Positions 1 through 5,465 of a DNA stretch of 9,078 bases are shown piece after piece (position 1 is the stretch's first letter; every line of letters starts with the position of its first letter). The notes beneath the pieces were generated by a model. It made no database searches. It was not told where the DNA came from and saw only the letters and a program-made list of their open reading frames with translations. The DNA comes from Methylobacterium sp. (GTDB lineage: Bacteria > Pseudomonadota > Alphaproteobacteria > Rhizobiales > Beijerinckiaceae). The stretch lies in contig JAJKJG010000405.1 in NCBI GenBank assembly GCA_021154065.1, positions 1-9,078 of the forward strand. Direction: 5' to 3'. The translations under genes were made by a program, and so were the position numbers.

Positions 1-152
1 AAGTTGCCGACGCAGATCACCGGCACCGACGCCCGTTCGCCCGGGCGCCGCATCCGCCGCGCCGCGATCCCGCCGTACAGGGCCGCTGCCGGGCGAAGCA
101 GCTGCGCGGCAAGCGTCGGTTGAGGGGCGCGCCAGAAGGCCGGCGCGCGCAT
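1..152 (-). CDS. lpxK: Tetraacyldisaccharide 4'-kinase (LpxK), N-terminal fragment
   Basis: This is the 5' end of a minus-strand gene that runs off the left edge; about 50 codons are visible. The translation starts MRAPAFWRAP and reaches VPVICVGN, the beginning of the conserved LpxK segment that leads into the Walker A loop, which lies outside the window. LpxK is the inner-membrane-associated kinase that phosphorylates the 4' position of the lipid A disaccharide. The ATG (152-150) overlaps the waaA stop as TGATG, so the two are probably translationally coupled, and waaA-lpxK adjacency is typical of alphaproteobacteria. The assignment rests on the short N-terminal match plus context; the catalytic residues cannot be seen. 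Confidence 0.85.
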   Translation of the reverse strand, partial: MRAPAFWRAPQPTLAAQLLRPAAALYGGIAARRMRRPGERASVPVICVGN

Positions 153-1444
153 CAGTACTCCTCCAGCTTCATCTGCGCGATGAAGGGCTCGATCGCCTGC
201 ACGGTGCGGCCGAGCGCCCCGCCGAGGCCCTCGACCGCGCCGGCCGCGGCGCGAGCCATGTCGCGCATCACGCCGGGATCGGAGAACAGCTCATAGAGGG
301 CGTAGGTCAGGTTCTGGCCGTCGGCGACCGGCAGAGCGCCGCCGGCGCCGTCGAGGGCGGCGTAGACGTCGGTGAAGTTGTGGACGTGCGGGCCGTGCAG
401 GATCGCCGCGCCGAGCTTTGCCGGCTCGATCGGGTTCTGGCCGCCATGCGGCACGAGCGAGCCGCCCATGAAGACGAGCGGCGCGAGCCGGTAGAACAGG
501 CCGAGCTCGCCGATGGTGTCGACGACGTAGAGCTCGGTCGTCCGCTCGGGCTCGCCGTCGGCCGAGCGCCGCGCCACCTCAAGCCCGGCAAAACGGGCGA
601 GATCGGCAATCTCCGCGCCGCGCTGGGGATGGCGCGGCACGATCACGGTGAGGAGGCCTGGGAAGTGCCCGGCAAGCGCCTGGTGGCTTGCGATCGCATG
701 CGCCTCTTCGCCGGCATGGGTGCTCGCCGCGACCCAGACCGGCCTGCCCGAGAGCAGGCCGGAGAGTTGGGCGAGGGCGCGGGCATCGGCGGGCGGCGGG
801 CTCGCGTCGAATTTGAGGTTGCCGGCAACCCCGATCCGCGGCGCGCCGAGCCGGAAGAGCCGCTCGGCGTCGGCCTGGCTTTGGGCGAGGCAGAGTGCGA
901 AGCGGTCGAGGAGCGCGCGCGCGACGTGCGGCAGGCGCGACCAGCGCCGGAACGAGCGCTCCGACATGCGCCCGTTGACGAGGATGAGCGGGATGCCGCG
1001 CCGATCGAGCTCGAGGATGGTATTCGGCCAGATCTCGGACTCGGCGACGAGCGCGATGTCCGGCGTCCAGTGGTCGAGGAAGCGACGGATATAGCGCGGC
1101 GCGTCGACCGGCACGAATTGGTGCGCGGCGCCCGGCGGCAGGCGGCGGGCAACGAGCTCGGCCGAAGTCCGCGTCCCCGAGGTGACGAGGACATGCAGCC
1201 CACGCCGGATCAGGTGCTCGACCACCGGCATGAGCGCGAGGGTCTCGCCGATGCTCGCCCCGTGCAGCCAGGCGAGGCCGCCATGCGGGCGCTGCCGCCC
1301 CGGGATGCCGCGCCGCTCGCCGAGGCGCTCCCGGTCCTCCTTGCCGCGGCGCATGCGCCACAAAAGGACAGCGGCGGCGACCGGCTCGAGCGCGATGAGC
1401 CCGCCGCGATAGAGGCGCAGCGGCAGCGGCAGCCGCGGCCTCAT
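152..1444 (-). CDS. waaA: 3-deoxy-D-manno-octulosonic acid transferase (Kdo transferase, WaaA/KdtA)
   Basis: A 430-residue glycosyltransferase that adds Kdo from CMP-Kdo to the lipid A precursor at the cytoplasmic face of the inner membrane. Residues 12-30 form a hydrophobic N-terminal anchor. The N domain carries HGASIGE (61-67), whose Glu67 matches the catalytic Glu of the family, then ESEIWPN (135-141), NGRMS (157-161) and GNLKFD (208-213). The C domain has STHAGEE (241-247), PRHPQR (270-275), DTIGELGLFY (309-318) and the nucleotide-binding stretch GGSLVPHGGQNPIEPA (327-342). The length is normal for the family. The start chosen is the ATG at 1444-1442, which overlaps the upstream acyltransferase stop as ATGA. 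The frame stays open to 2014, but those extra 190 residues are an Arg-rich shadow of the acyltransferase gene. Whether one or two Kdo residues are added cannot be read from sequence alone. Confidence 0.96.
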   Translation of the reverse strand: MRPRLPLPLRLYRGGLIALEPVAAAVLLWRMRRGKEDRERLGERRGIPGRQRPHGGLAWLHGASIGETLALMPVVEHLIRRGLHVLVTSGTRTSAELVARRLPPGAAHQFVPVDAPRYIRRFLDHWTPDIALVAESEIWPNTILELDRRGIPLILVNGRMSERSFRRWSRLPHVARALLDRFALCLAQSQADAERLFRLGAPRIGVAGNLKFDASPPPADARALAQLSGLLSGRPVWVAASTHAGEEAHAIASHQALAGHFPGLLTVIVPRHPQRGAEIADLARFAGLEVARRSADGEPERTTELYVVDTIGELGLFYRLAPLVFMGGSLVPHGGQNPIEPAKLGAAILHGPHVHNFTDVYAALDGAGGALPVADGQNLTYALYELFSDPGVMRDMARAAAGAVEGLGGALGRTVQAIEPFIAQMKLEEY

Positions 1445-2178
1445 GCGGCCCGTTCCGCGGGCGCGGCTTTCAGCGCCGCGCCGGGGTCGGTCGTGCCGAC
1501 GAGCGCGTAGGCGCGCGCATGCACGCGGTCGAGCTCGCGCTCGACGGCGCGGCGGGCCTCCTCGACGGCGCGCTCGTCGGCGTCGGCGGCGACGAAAACC
1601 GGCTCGCCGAGCACCATCGCGCCGCGGCCGAAGGGCTTGCCCAAGGTCGAGCGGTCCCAGTTCCGCAGCACGAAGCGGCGGCTCGTCACGACCGCGACCG
1701 GCACGATCGGCCGGCCCGAAAGCTTCGCCAGCATCACGATGCCCTCGCCGCAGACGCGCGCGATCTTCGGCACGTCGGCGGTCAGCACCACCATCTCGCC
1801 GTTTGCGAGCGCGCGCACCATCTCGCGGGTCGCCGCGACGCCGCCCTTCTCGCGCACGTCGCGGCCGCGGGCGCCGGAGCCGCGGATGGCACGCACGCCG
1901 AGATGCCGAAGCGCGATCGCGTTCAGCTCGCCGTCGCCAGAGCGCGACACGAGGCTCGCGGCGGGGTCCTGCGGGCGCTTGGCGAAATGGATCATGAAGT
2001 GCTGGCCATGCCACATGGCGGCGATGACCGGCATCATCGGCCCGATGCGATCATAGGCGTTTTCCGGCTCCATGACCCAGCGGTTGGTGCGCCGGACGAG
2101 GCCGAGATAGCGCGCGGACCCGAAGCCCAGCATCTCGCGGACCGCGCGCGTGCGGCTCAGGCGCTTGAGCCATTGCAT
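1441..2178 (-). CDS. DUF374 lysophospholipid/lipid A-type acyltransferase family protein
   Basis: A 245-residue protein of the LPLAT superfamily, DUF374 branch (PF04028). The acyltransferase signature is visible as AAMWHGQHF (53-61), with His57 as the likely catalytic base, followed by the SRSGDGELNA block (78-87), RAIRGSGARG (96-105), LTADVPKIAR (132-141) and PIVPVAVVTS (157-166). It is much shorter than classical LpxL/LpxM (about 300 residues) and lacks their HX4D spacing. It is expected to be a membrane-associated acyl transferase acting on lipid A or a phospholipid; its exact acceptor is unknown. Its ATG overlap with waaA and its position beside lpxK favour a lipid A role (inference). The start is the ATG at 2178-2176, 12 bases after the DUF4170 stop, with no strong Shine-Dalgarno sequence. 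Confidence 0.88.
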   Translation of the reverse strand: MQWLKRLSRTRAVREMLGFGSARYLGLVRRTNRWVMEPENAYDRIGPMMPVIAAMWHGQHFMIHFAKRPQDPAASLVSRSGDGELNAIALRHLGVRAIRGSGARGRDVREKGGVAATREMVRALANGEMVVLTADVPKIARVCGEGIVMLAKLSGRPIVPVAVVTSRRFVLRNWDRSTLGKPFGRGAMVLGEPVFVAADADERAVEEARRAVERELDRVHARAYALVGTTDPGAALKAAPAERAA

Positions 2179-2190
2179 CGCGTGGGCTTG

Positions 2191-2427
2191 TCAAGCCGCG
2201 CCCGGATCGAGCAGCCGATGCAGGTGGACGATGAAGTAGCGCATATGGGCGTTGTCGACGGTCGCCTGCGCCTTCGCCTTCCAGGCCGAATGGGCGCTGG
2301 CGTAGTCCGGATAGATGCCGACGATGTCGAGCTTCGACAGGTCCCGGAAGGCGGTGCCGGCGAGGTCCTCGATCTCGCCGCCGAAGACGAGGTGCGGCAG
2401 CTGCTTCTTCGGTTTGGTCTCGGTCAT
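2191..2427 (-). CDS. DUF4170 family small protein
   Basis: A 78-residue soluble protein starting MTETKPKKQL. It contains HLVFGGEIEDL (12-22), FRDLSKLDIVGIYPDY (27-42) and a tail MRYFIVHLHRLLDP (62-75). This matches the pattern of DUF4170 (PF13773), a family of alphaproteobacterial proteins of roughly this length with no known function. It has no signal peptide or membrane segment. The start is the ATG at 2427-2425, preceded on the coding strand by a GGGAG-like ribosome site about 8 bases upstream. A longer open reading in the same frame reaches 3027, but it runs antisense-like through cysQ with Arg/Pro-rich noise and is not real. Its position between cysQ and the acyltransferase is the usual one, so it may serve the envelope cluster (inference). 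Confidence 0.85.
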   Translation of the reverse strand: MTETKPKKQLPHLVFGGEIEDLAGTAFRDLSKLDIVGIYPDYASAHSAWKAKAQATVDNAHMRYFIVHLHRLLDPGAA

Positions 2428-2440
2428 CGTGGAGTGCTCC

Positions 2441-2460
2441 CGCGACGGCGCGCGACGGCG
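2441..2460. repeat. Tandem 10-bp direct repeat in the cysQ-DUF4170 gap
   Basis: Two exact adjacent copies of CGCGACGGCG lie in the 53-bp gap between the end of cysQ and the start of DUF4170. A short dyad GGAGTGCTCC (2431-2440) follows directly towards DUF4170 and includes its ribosome-site region. In DNA this GC-rich such a repeat may be chance or slippage. No function is claimed. Confidence 0.5.
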
Positions 2461-2480
2461 CCCCTGGCCCTTCGGGCTCT

Positions 2481-3281
2481 TCAGTCCGTCATGGCCTCGA
2501 TAAGCCGCGGATGCAACCCGGCGGGCGCAGCGAGGAGCTCGCCATGGACCGGCTCGGAGCGATTGTAGCGCGGCCGCGCGCCCGCGAAGGTCGAGAGCCG
2601 GCCACCGGCTTCGGCCAGGATGACGTCGGCGGCGGCAATATCCCAATCGCGAGAATTTGCGGACACGAGACCGAGATCGACCGCGCCCTCGGCGACGCGC
2701 ACGAGGCGCAGCGCAAGGGACGGAATCCGCTCGACCGGGCTCAGCGGTCCGGCGGTGCGCTGCAGCCGGTCGATCAGCGGCTTCGGTCCGGCGACGCGCG
2801 CGCCGGCGAGCTCGGCTCGCGCCGAGGCCGAGATCGCGGCGCTGTCGCGGAAGGCGCCGCCACCGCGGCAGGCCTCGTAGAGAAGGCCGTGGGCCGGGGC
2901 ATGGACGATCCCCAGCACCGGCTCGCCGACGACCAGGAGAGCGATCGCGATCGACCAGTCGGGGTGGCCGGACAGAAAGGCGCGTGTGCCGTCGATCGGG
3001 TCGACGATCCACAGCCGCGGCGCGCAAAGGCGCGCCGGATCGTCCGTCGTCTCCTCCGACAGCCAGGCGGCGTCGGGAAGAGCCTCGATGAGGCGCACCT
3101 TGAGGAAGGAGTCGACCGCGACGTCGGCCTCGGTCACCGGCGAGCCGCCGTGCTTCGACCAGACCCGCGCGGTCGTCTTCCCGCCGCGCCGGAAATAGCT
3201 GCAGGCGATCCGGCCGGCCTCGCGCGCGGCCTCGCGGACGGCAGGCATGAGCGCGAAGGCGAGGTCTTGTCGAAGATCCAT
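2481..3281 (-). CDS. cysQ: Inositol monophosphatase-family phosphatase, probable 3'(2'),5'-bisphosphate nucleotidase CysQ
   Basis: A 266-residue Mg2+-dependent phosphatase of the inositol monophosphatase/FBPase superfamily. The metal-binding motifs are all present: WLSEET (73-78, Glu76), VDPIDGTRAF (93-102, Asp94 and Asp97) and DWDIAAADVILAEAGG (212-227, Asp214). The N-terminal SPVTEADVAVD (47-57) is the usual second conserved block. CysQ removes the 3' phosphate of PAP, a by-product of sulfate assimilation, but inositol-1-phosphate and histidinol-phosphate phosphatases share these motifs, so the substrate is inferred from the common alphaproteobacterial gene order. The start is the ATG at 3281-3279; no clear Shine-Dalgarno sequence precedes it. 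It begins 14 bases after the stop of the Xre-type gene, so it may be transcribed from the toxin-antitoxin promoter. Confidence 0.87.
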   Translation of the reverse strand: MDLRQDLAFALMPAVREAAREAGRIACSYFRRGGKTTARVWSKHGGSPVTEADVAVDSFLKVRLIEALPDAAWLSEETTDDPARLCAPRLWIVDPIDGTRAFLSGHPDWSIAIALLVVGEPVLGIVHAPAHGLLYEACRGGGAFRDSAAISASARAELAGARVAGPKPLIDRLQRTAGPLSPVERIPSLALRLVRVAEGAVDLGLVSANSRDWDIAAADVILAEAGGRLSTFAGARPRYNRSEPVHGELLAAPAGLHPRLIEAMTD

Positions 3282-3295
3282 GACTGGCCGAGAGG

Positions 3296-3655
3296 TTAGG
3301 CCGCGTTCAGGGCGCGATCGACCGCTTCCGGCTCGCGGTGGATGACCCGGATATAGGCGAGGAAGGCCGAGTCGGGCATCGTCCGCCCCTGCTCGACGTC
3401 GCGCAGCCGGGCGAGATTGATGCGATAGCGCTTCGCGAACTGGCTCTGGGAGAGGCCGGTCTTCTCGCGCGCAAGCCGCACGTCGCGCGCCGCGACGCCG
3501 CGAGCAAGCTCCTCCTCGGTAGAGGGAGGATTGTCCGGATCTTCGCGGGCGAGCCGCTCGATATCCTCCTCCGTGAGAGCGTCTTGAAACGCCTCCTCGT
3601 CGGGGGTGAGTCGAGCCGGGTTCTTAGGGTCAGGCTTGTAGCGCACGATCGTCAT
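3296..3655 (-). CDS. Xre-type helix-turn-helix protein, probable antitoxin partner of BrnT
   Basis: A 119-residue protein in two parts. Residues 1-55 are acidic and probably extended (PDPKNPARLTPDEEAFQD, LTEEDIERLARED), suiting a toxin-wrapping segment. Residues 58-115 are an Xre/Cro-like helix-turn-helix domain: DVRLAREKTGLSQSQFAKRY carries the first two helices and INLARLRDVEQGRTMP the recognition helix and following turn. It overlaps the end of the BrnT gene by 26 bases, with the ATG at 3655-3653 and a purine-rich GGAAAGGCGG upstream, so the pair is an operon with coupled translation. By family precedent it should neutralise the toxin and repress the shared promoter; the dyad at 3934-3952 is the candidate operator. 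Canonical BrnT partners (BrnA) are ribbon-helix-helix proteins, so this pairing is less usual. It could instead be a plain regulator. Confidence 0.85.
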   Translation of the reverse strand: MTIVRYKPDPKNPARLTPDEEAFQDALTEEDIERLAREDPDNPPSTEEELARGVAARDVRLAREKTGLSQSQFAKRYRINLARLRDVEQGRTMPDSAFLAYIRVIHREPEAVDRALNAA

Positions 3656-3923
3656 AGAGCCGCCTTTCCGAGCTGTTTGCACGTCGCGCCGAGATGACTC
3701 GACAGGCCGCCCCCCGGATTGTGTAGACAACCGTGCACAGCCGGTTTCCGATCCGCCCGACAACTTTGCGCCGAGCCTCGCCGTCACCAGCCCGCGACGC
3801 GTCGTAATCAATCCGCCGGGGGTCTCCGAACACTCGGGTCGCCGCCGCAAAGGAGATTCCTTGCTTTGTGCGATTGCTCGCTTCCTTCGCCTCGTCCCAC
3901 TCGAACTCCCGCGGCGCGAACAT
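3630..3923 (-). CDS. brnT: BrnT family ribonuclease-type toxin
   Basis: A 97-residue basic protein with the BrnT (PF04365) layout: EFEWDEAKEASNRTKQGISF (6-25), ATRVFGDPRRIDYD (28-41), the core strands VVGRIGNRLCTVVYTIRG (54-71) and the C-terminal RVISARRANSSERRLYD (75-91). BrnT toxins have a compact RelE-like fold and stop growth by cutting RNA; antitoxin binding blocks them and the complex represses its own promoter (family knowledge). The segment usually written KHG is KQG here (20-22). The start is the ATG at 3923-3921, chosen because the family normally begins a few residues before F-W-D-E. No Shine-Dalgarno sequence precedes it and a promoter lies only bases upstream, so the mRNA may be leaderless. 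The surrounding DNA is visibly richer in A and T than the flanking genes, consistent with acquisition. Confidence 0.88.
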   Translation of the reverse strand: MFAPREFEWDEAKEASNRTKQGISFAAATRVFGDPRRIDYDASRAGDGEARRKVVGRIGNRLCTVVYTIRGAACRVISARRANSSERRLYDDRALQA

Positions 3924-3931
3924 CGCCAGTA

Positions 3932-3960
3932 TCTATACGGAAATCCCGTATACCGGTCAA
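3932..3960 (-). promoter_or_regulatory. Probable sigma-70-type promoter of the brnT operon
   Basis: On the minus strand TTGACC (3960-3955) is separated by exactly 17 bases from TATAGA (3937-3932), giving 5/6 and 4/6 matches to the -35 and -10 consensus. Transcription should begin about 3925, only one to three bases before the brnT ATG at 3923, which would make a leaderless or nearly leaderless transcript. The dyad at 3934-3952 lies in the spacer and -10 element, so a repressor bound there would block RNA polymerase. Confidence 0.6.
3934..3952. promoter_or_regulatory. Dyad, candidate operator for toxin-antitoxin autorepression
   Basis: A perfect inverted repeat, TATACGG and CCGTATA, with a 5-base spacer (AAATC). 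The arms overlap the -10 box and spacer of the predicted brnT promoter. The position and 19-bp size suit a dimeric helix-turn-helix repressor, most simply the Xre-type product of the second gene. Binding is inferred, not shown. Confidence 0.55.
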
Positions 3961-3996
3961 CCTCCGATCCGGGCAAGCTTCCGTTCAGCATCCGCA

Positions 3997-4026
3997 TTGA
4001 AACGGGCGCGGCAACCGGCGTTTAAC
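3997..4026 (+). promoter_or_regulatory. Possible sigma-70-type promoter of the DUF6101-like gene
   Basis: TTGAAA (3997-4002) and TTTAAC (4021-4026) are 18 bases apart, 5/6 and 4/6 matches to the -35 and -10 consensus. It faces away from the brnT promoter and would give a leader of about 95 bases. An 8-bp palindrome AAGCGCTT (4037-4044) lies near the expected start of transcription. The match is moderate and could be chance. Confidence 0.35.
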
Positions 4027-4081
4027 CGTCGCTCTTAAGCGCTTGCGCACGGCTTCACGGCGATAGTCCGGCTCAAGGCGA

Positions 4082-4100
4082 GCGACCCATCAGAGGTCGC
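4082..4100. repeat. Short inverted repeat in the leader of the DUF6101-like gene
   Basis: GCGACC and GGTCGC form a perfect 6-bp stem around a 7-base loop, ending 26 bases before the ATG at 4127. It could form an RNA hairpin in the leader or be a protein site. No known riboswitch fold is recognised around it. Confidence 0.4.
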
Positions 4101-4126
4101 CGTCAGCCGAACAGGGCTCGGACAGA

Positions 4127-4633
4127 ATGACAGGCGCCATGCCGAGGGCCGGGGCCGCTTCTCGCGACGAGAGCGGCCCCGATGCCTCGATACTCCCCGA
4201 CGATCTTTCACCGACCGCGATCCGCGGCTTGTTCTCGCCCGCGATCGCCTGCGCCGCGGCCGTGCCGGCGGCGGTCGCGTTGCGCCTCGATTGCGAGGAC
4301 GGCGCGGCGGAACGCTTCGCGATCGCGCTCGTCGATGCCTATGGCGACACGCTTCTCGGCCTCGGCGCGTTCTCGGATGAGGACGCGGTCGCGGTGTGGC
4401 GCCGAGCCGGCGCCGATTCCGGGCTGCCGCTCCTCATCCGGCGCAGCGACGGCAGCTACGACATGCCCTACCCGCAGATCGGCCGGCTTCGGCTTGGCGA
4501 GATCCGCATCCGCCGGCGCCGCGGGGCTCTGAACGGGCGTCGTCCGCGCTTCCTCACCCGACGCAAGACCGGCCGCCTGCCGGTCCGCCCGGCGGTCCAT
4601 CGCGAGCGCGAGATCGTCTCACGCGGCCGGTAG
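4127..4633 (+). CDS. Small basic protein resembling DUF6101 (uncharacterised)
   Basis: A 168-residue protein of unknown function. Residues 39-105 form a hydrophobic alpha/beta-looking core (VALRLDCEDGAAERFAIALV, LGLGAFSDEDAVAVWRRAG, SGLPLLIRRSDG). Residues 120-168 are strongly basic: IRRRRG, GRRPRFLTRRKTGR, then a closing VHREREIVSR. The order of a short-chain-name/LPLL core, RRPRFL.RRK.G and a final ERE-I motif resembles my memory of the hyphomicrobial DUF6101 family; this was not checked by search. It has no signal peptide or membrane segment. The start could be the ATG at 4127 or the in-frame ATG at 4139; neither has a strong ribosome site. The last 15 bases overlap the end of folK on the other strand. 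The frame is open throughout and codon use looks typical, so it is probably real. Confidence 0.68.
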   Translation: MTGAMPRAGAASRDESGPDASILPDDLSPTAIRGLFSPAIACAAAVPAAVALRLDCEDGAAERFAIALVDAYGDTLLGLGAFSDEDAVAVWRRAGADSGLPLLIRRSDGSYDMPYPQIGRLRLGEIRIRRRRGALNGRRPRFLTRRKTGRLPVRPAVHREREIVSRGR

Positions 4634-5104
4634 GCCGGACGGAGACACGCCGCTCCGATCGATCGCTTCGGCCCACGCGCGCACCGTCTTCCCTGCGATC
4701 GCGACGTCAGCCGCGATCTCGGCGAGCGGCACGAGCACGAAGGCGCGCTCGGTGAGGCGCGGGTGCGGGATGGTGAGCCCGGGCTCGTCCACCGCCGCGT
4801 CGCCATAGGTCAGGATGTCGATGTCGATCGGGCGCGGCCCCCAGCGCTCGCGGCGCTCGCGGCCGAGATCCGCCTCAATGCGGTGGATCAGCGCCAAGAG
4901 CGCTTGCGGCGACAGCGCCGTCTCGGCGGCGGCGCAGAGGTTCACGAAATCCGGCTGGTCGGGCACGCCCCACGGCGCCGTGCGGTAGAAGCCGGAGCGG
5001 CGCAGGATGCGCAGGCCGCCAGCGTCGAGCCGCGTCAGCGCCGCCTCGATCGTCGCGGCCGGATCGCCGAGATTGCCGCCGAGCCCGAGCAGAACCTCAA
5101 CCAC
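4619..5104 (-). CDS. folK: 2-amino-4-hydroxy-6-hydroxymethyldihydropteridine pyrophosphokinase (HPPK)
   Basis: A 161-residue cytosolic enzyme that transfers pyrophosphate from ATP to 6-hydroxymethyl-7,8-dihydropterin, making the substrate of FolP. Motifs in order are LLGLGGNLGDP (5-15), SGFYRTAPWGVPDQPDFVN (37-55, pterin and catalytic loops), RRERWGPRPIDIDILTYG (84-101, with Asp94 and Asp96 as the Mg2+ ligands) and IPHPRLTERAFVLVPLAEI (112-130). Length and motif spacing match the family. The start is a GTG at 5104-5102 because the conserved LLGLGGN block begins three residues later. The frame stays open to 5323, but that is a shadow of folB. It overlaps the folB end by 8 bases and meets the DUF6101-like gene end to end with a 15-base overlap. 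Confidence 0.95.
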   Translation of the reverse strand: MVEVLLGLGGNLGDPAATIEAALTRLDAGGLRILRRSGFYRTAPWGVPDQPDFVNLCAAAETALSPQALLALIHRIEADLGRERRERWGPRPIDIDILTYGDAAVDEPGLTIPHPRLTERAFVLVPLAEIAADVAIAGKTVRAWAEAIDRSGVSPSGLPAA

Positions 5105-5465
5105 CGCGGCTGCGCTCGATGCGCACGCCGACGAAAGCGAACACGGCGTCGATCGGCGCCGCCGGCTTGCGGATTTCGACCTCGATCCGCTCGATCGCCG
5201 GGAAGCGCGCGAGCGCGGCTTGCGCGACCGCCTCGGCGGCGGCTTCGATGAGCGAATAGCGCTTCGCCGTGAAGGTCTCGATCGCGAGCCTCGCGAGCGC
5301 GTCGTATCCGACGGTCTTGCCATAGTCGTCGCTCTCGCCCGCCGCCCTCAGATCGAGGTGCGCGGTGACGTCGAGCGCAAAGCGCTGGCCGAGGCGCCCC
5401 TCCTCGGGGAGGACGCCGTGGCGGGCGAAGACCTGCAAGTCGCGGATGAGGATGCGGTCGCTCAC
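5097..5465 (-). CDS. folB: Dihydroneopterin aldolase
   Basis: A 122-residue enzyme that cleaves 7,8-dihydroneopterin to 6-hydroxymethyldihydropterin and glycolaldehyde, supplying FolK. The family pattern is clear: ILIRDLQVFARHGVLPEE (5-22, with the catalytic-region Glu22), LDVTAHLDLRAAGESDDYGKTVGY (31-54), the pterin-contacting SLIEAAAEAVA (71-81) and IEVEIRKPAAPIDAVFAFVGV (94-114, Lys100). Family members are octamers or tetramers in the cytosol. The start is GTG at 5465-5463, overlapping the folP stop as GTGA, which argues for coupled translation. The length is normal and nothing is missing. Confidence 0.95.
   Translation of the reverse strand: MSDRILIRDLQVFARHGVLPEEGRLGQRFALDVTAHLDLRAAGESDDYGKTVGYDALARLAIETFTAKRYSLIEAAAEAVAQAALARFPAIERIEVEIRKPAAPIDAVFAFVGVRIERSRGG

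Noticed and set aside
380..1510. Plus-strand open frame of 376 codons opposite waaA
   Set aside because: It is antisense to clear WaaA motifs, has low-complexity charged composition and no recognisable family.
1445..2014. 190-residue N-terminal extension of WaaA
   Set aside because: It lies over the acyltransferase gene, is Arg-rich and without structure, and the ATGA overlap gives a normal-length WaaA.
2185..2197. GGCTTG-T-CAAGCC dyad at the DUF4170 stop as a terminator
   Set aside because: With a one-base centre it can form only a weak four-pair RNA stem, there is no U run, and the downstream genes are clearly in the same operon.
2467..2477. GCCC-TTC-GGGC hairpin just after cysQ as a terminator
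   Set aside because: It has only four pairs with a three-base loop and no U tract; transcription must continue into the envelope genes.
1519..2568. Plus-strand open frame of 349 codons opposite the acyltransferase and DUF4170
   Set aside because: It crosses two real genes and their gap, with shadow-type composition.
3656..3997. 114-residue N-terminal extension of the Xre-type protein
   Set aside because: It is a shadow of the brnT gene in another frame; the ATG at 3655 has a ribosome site and starts the recognisable protein.
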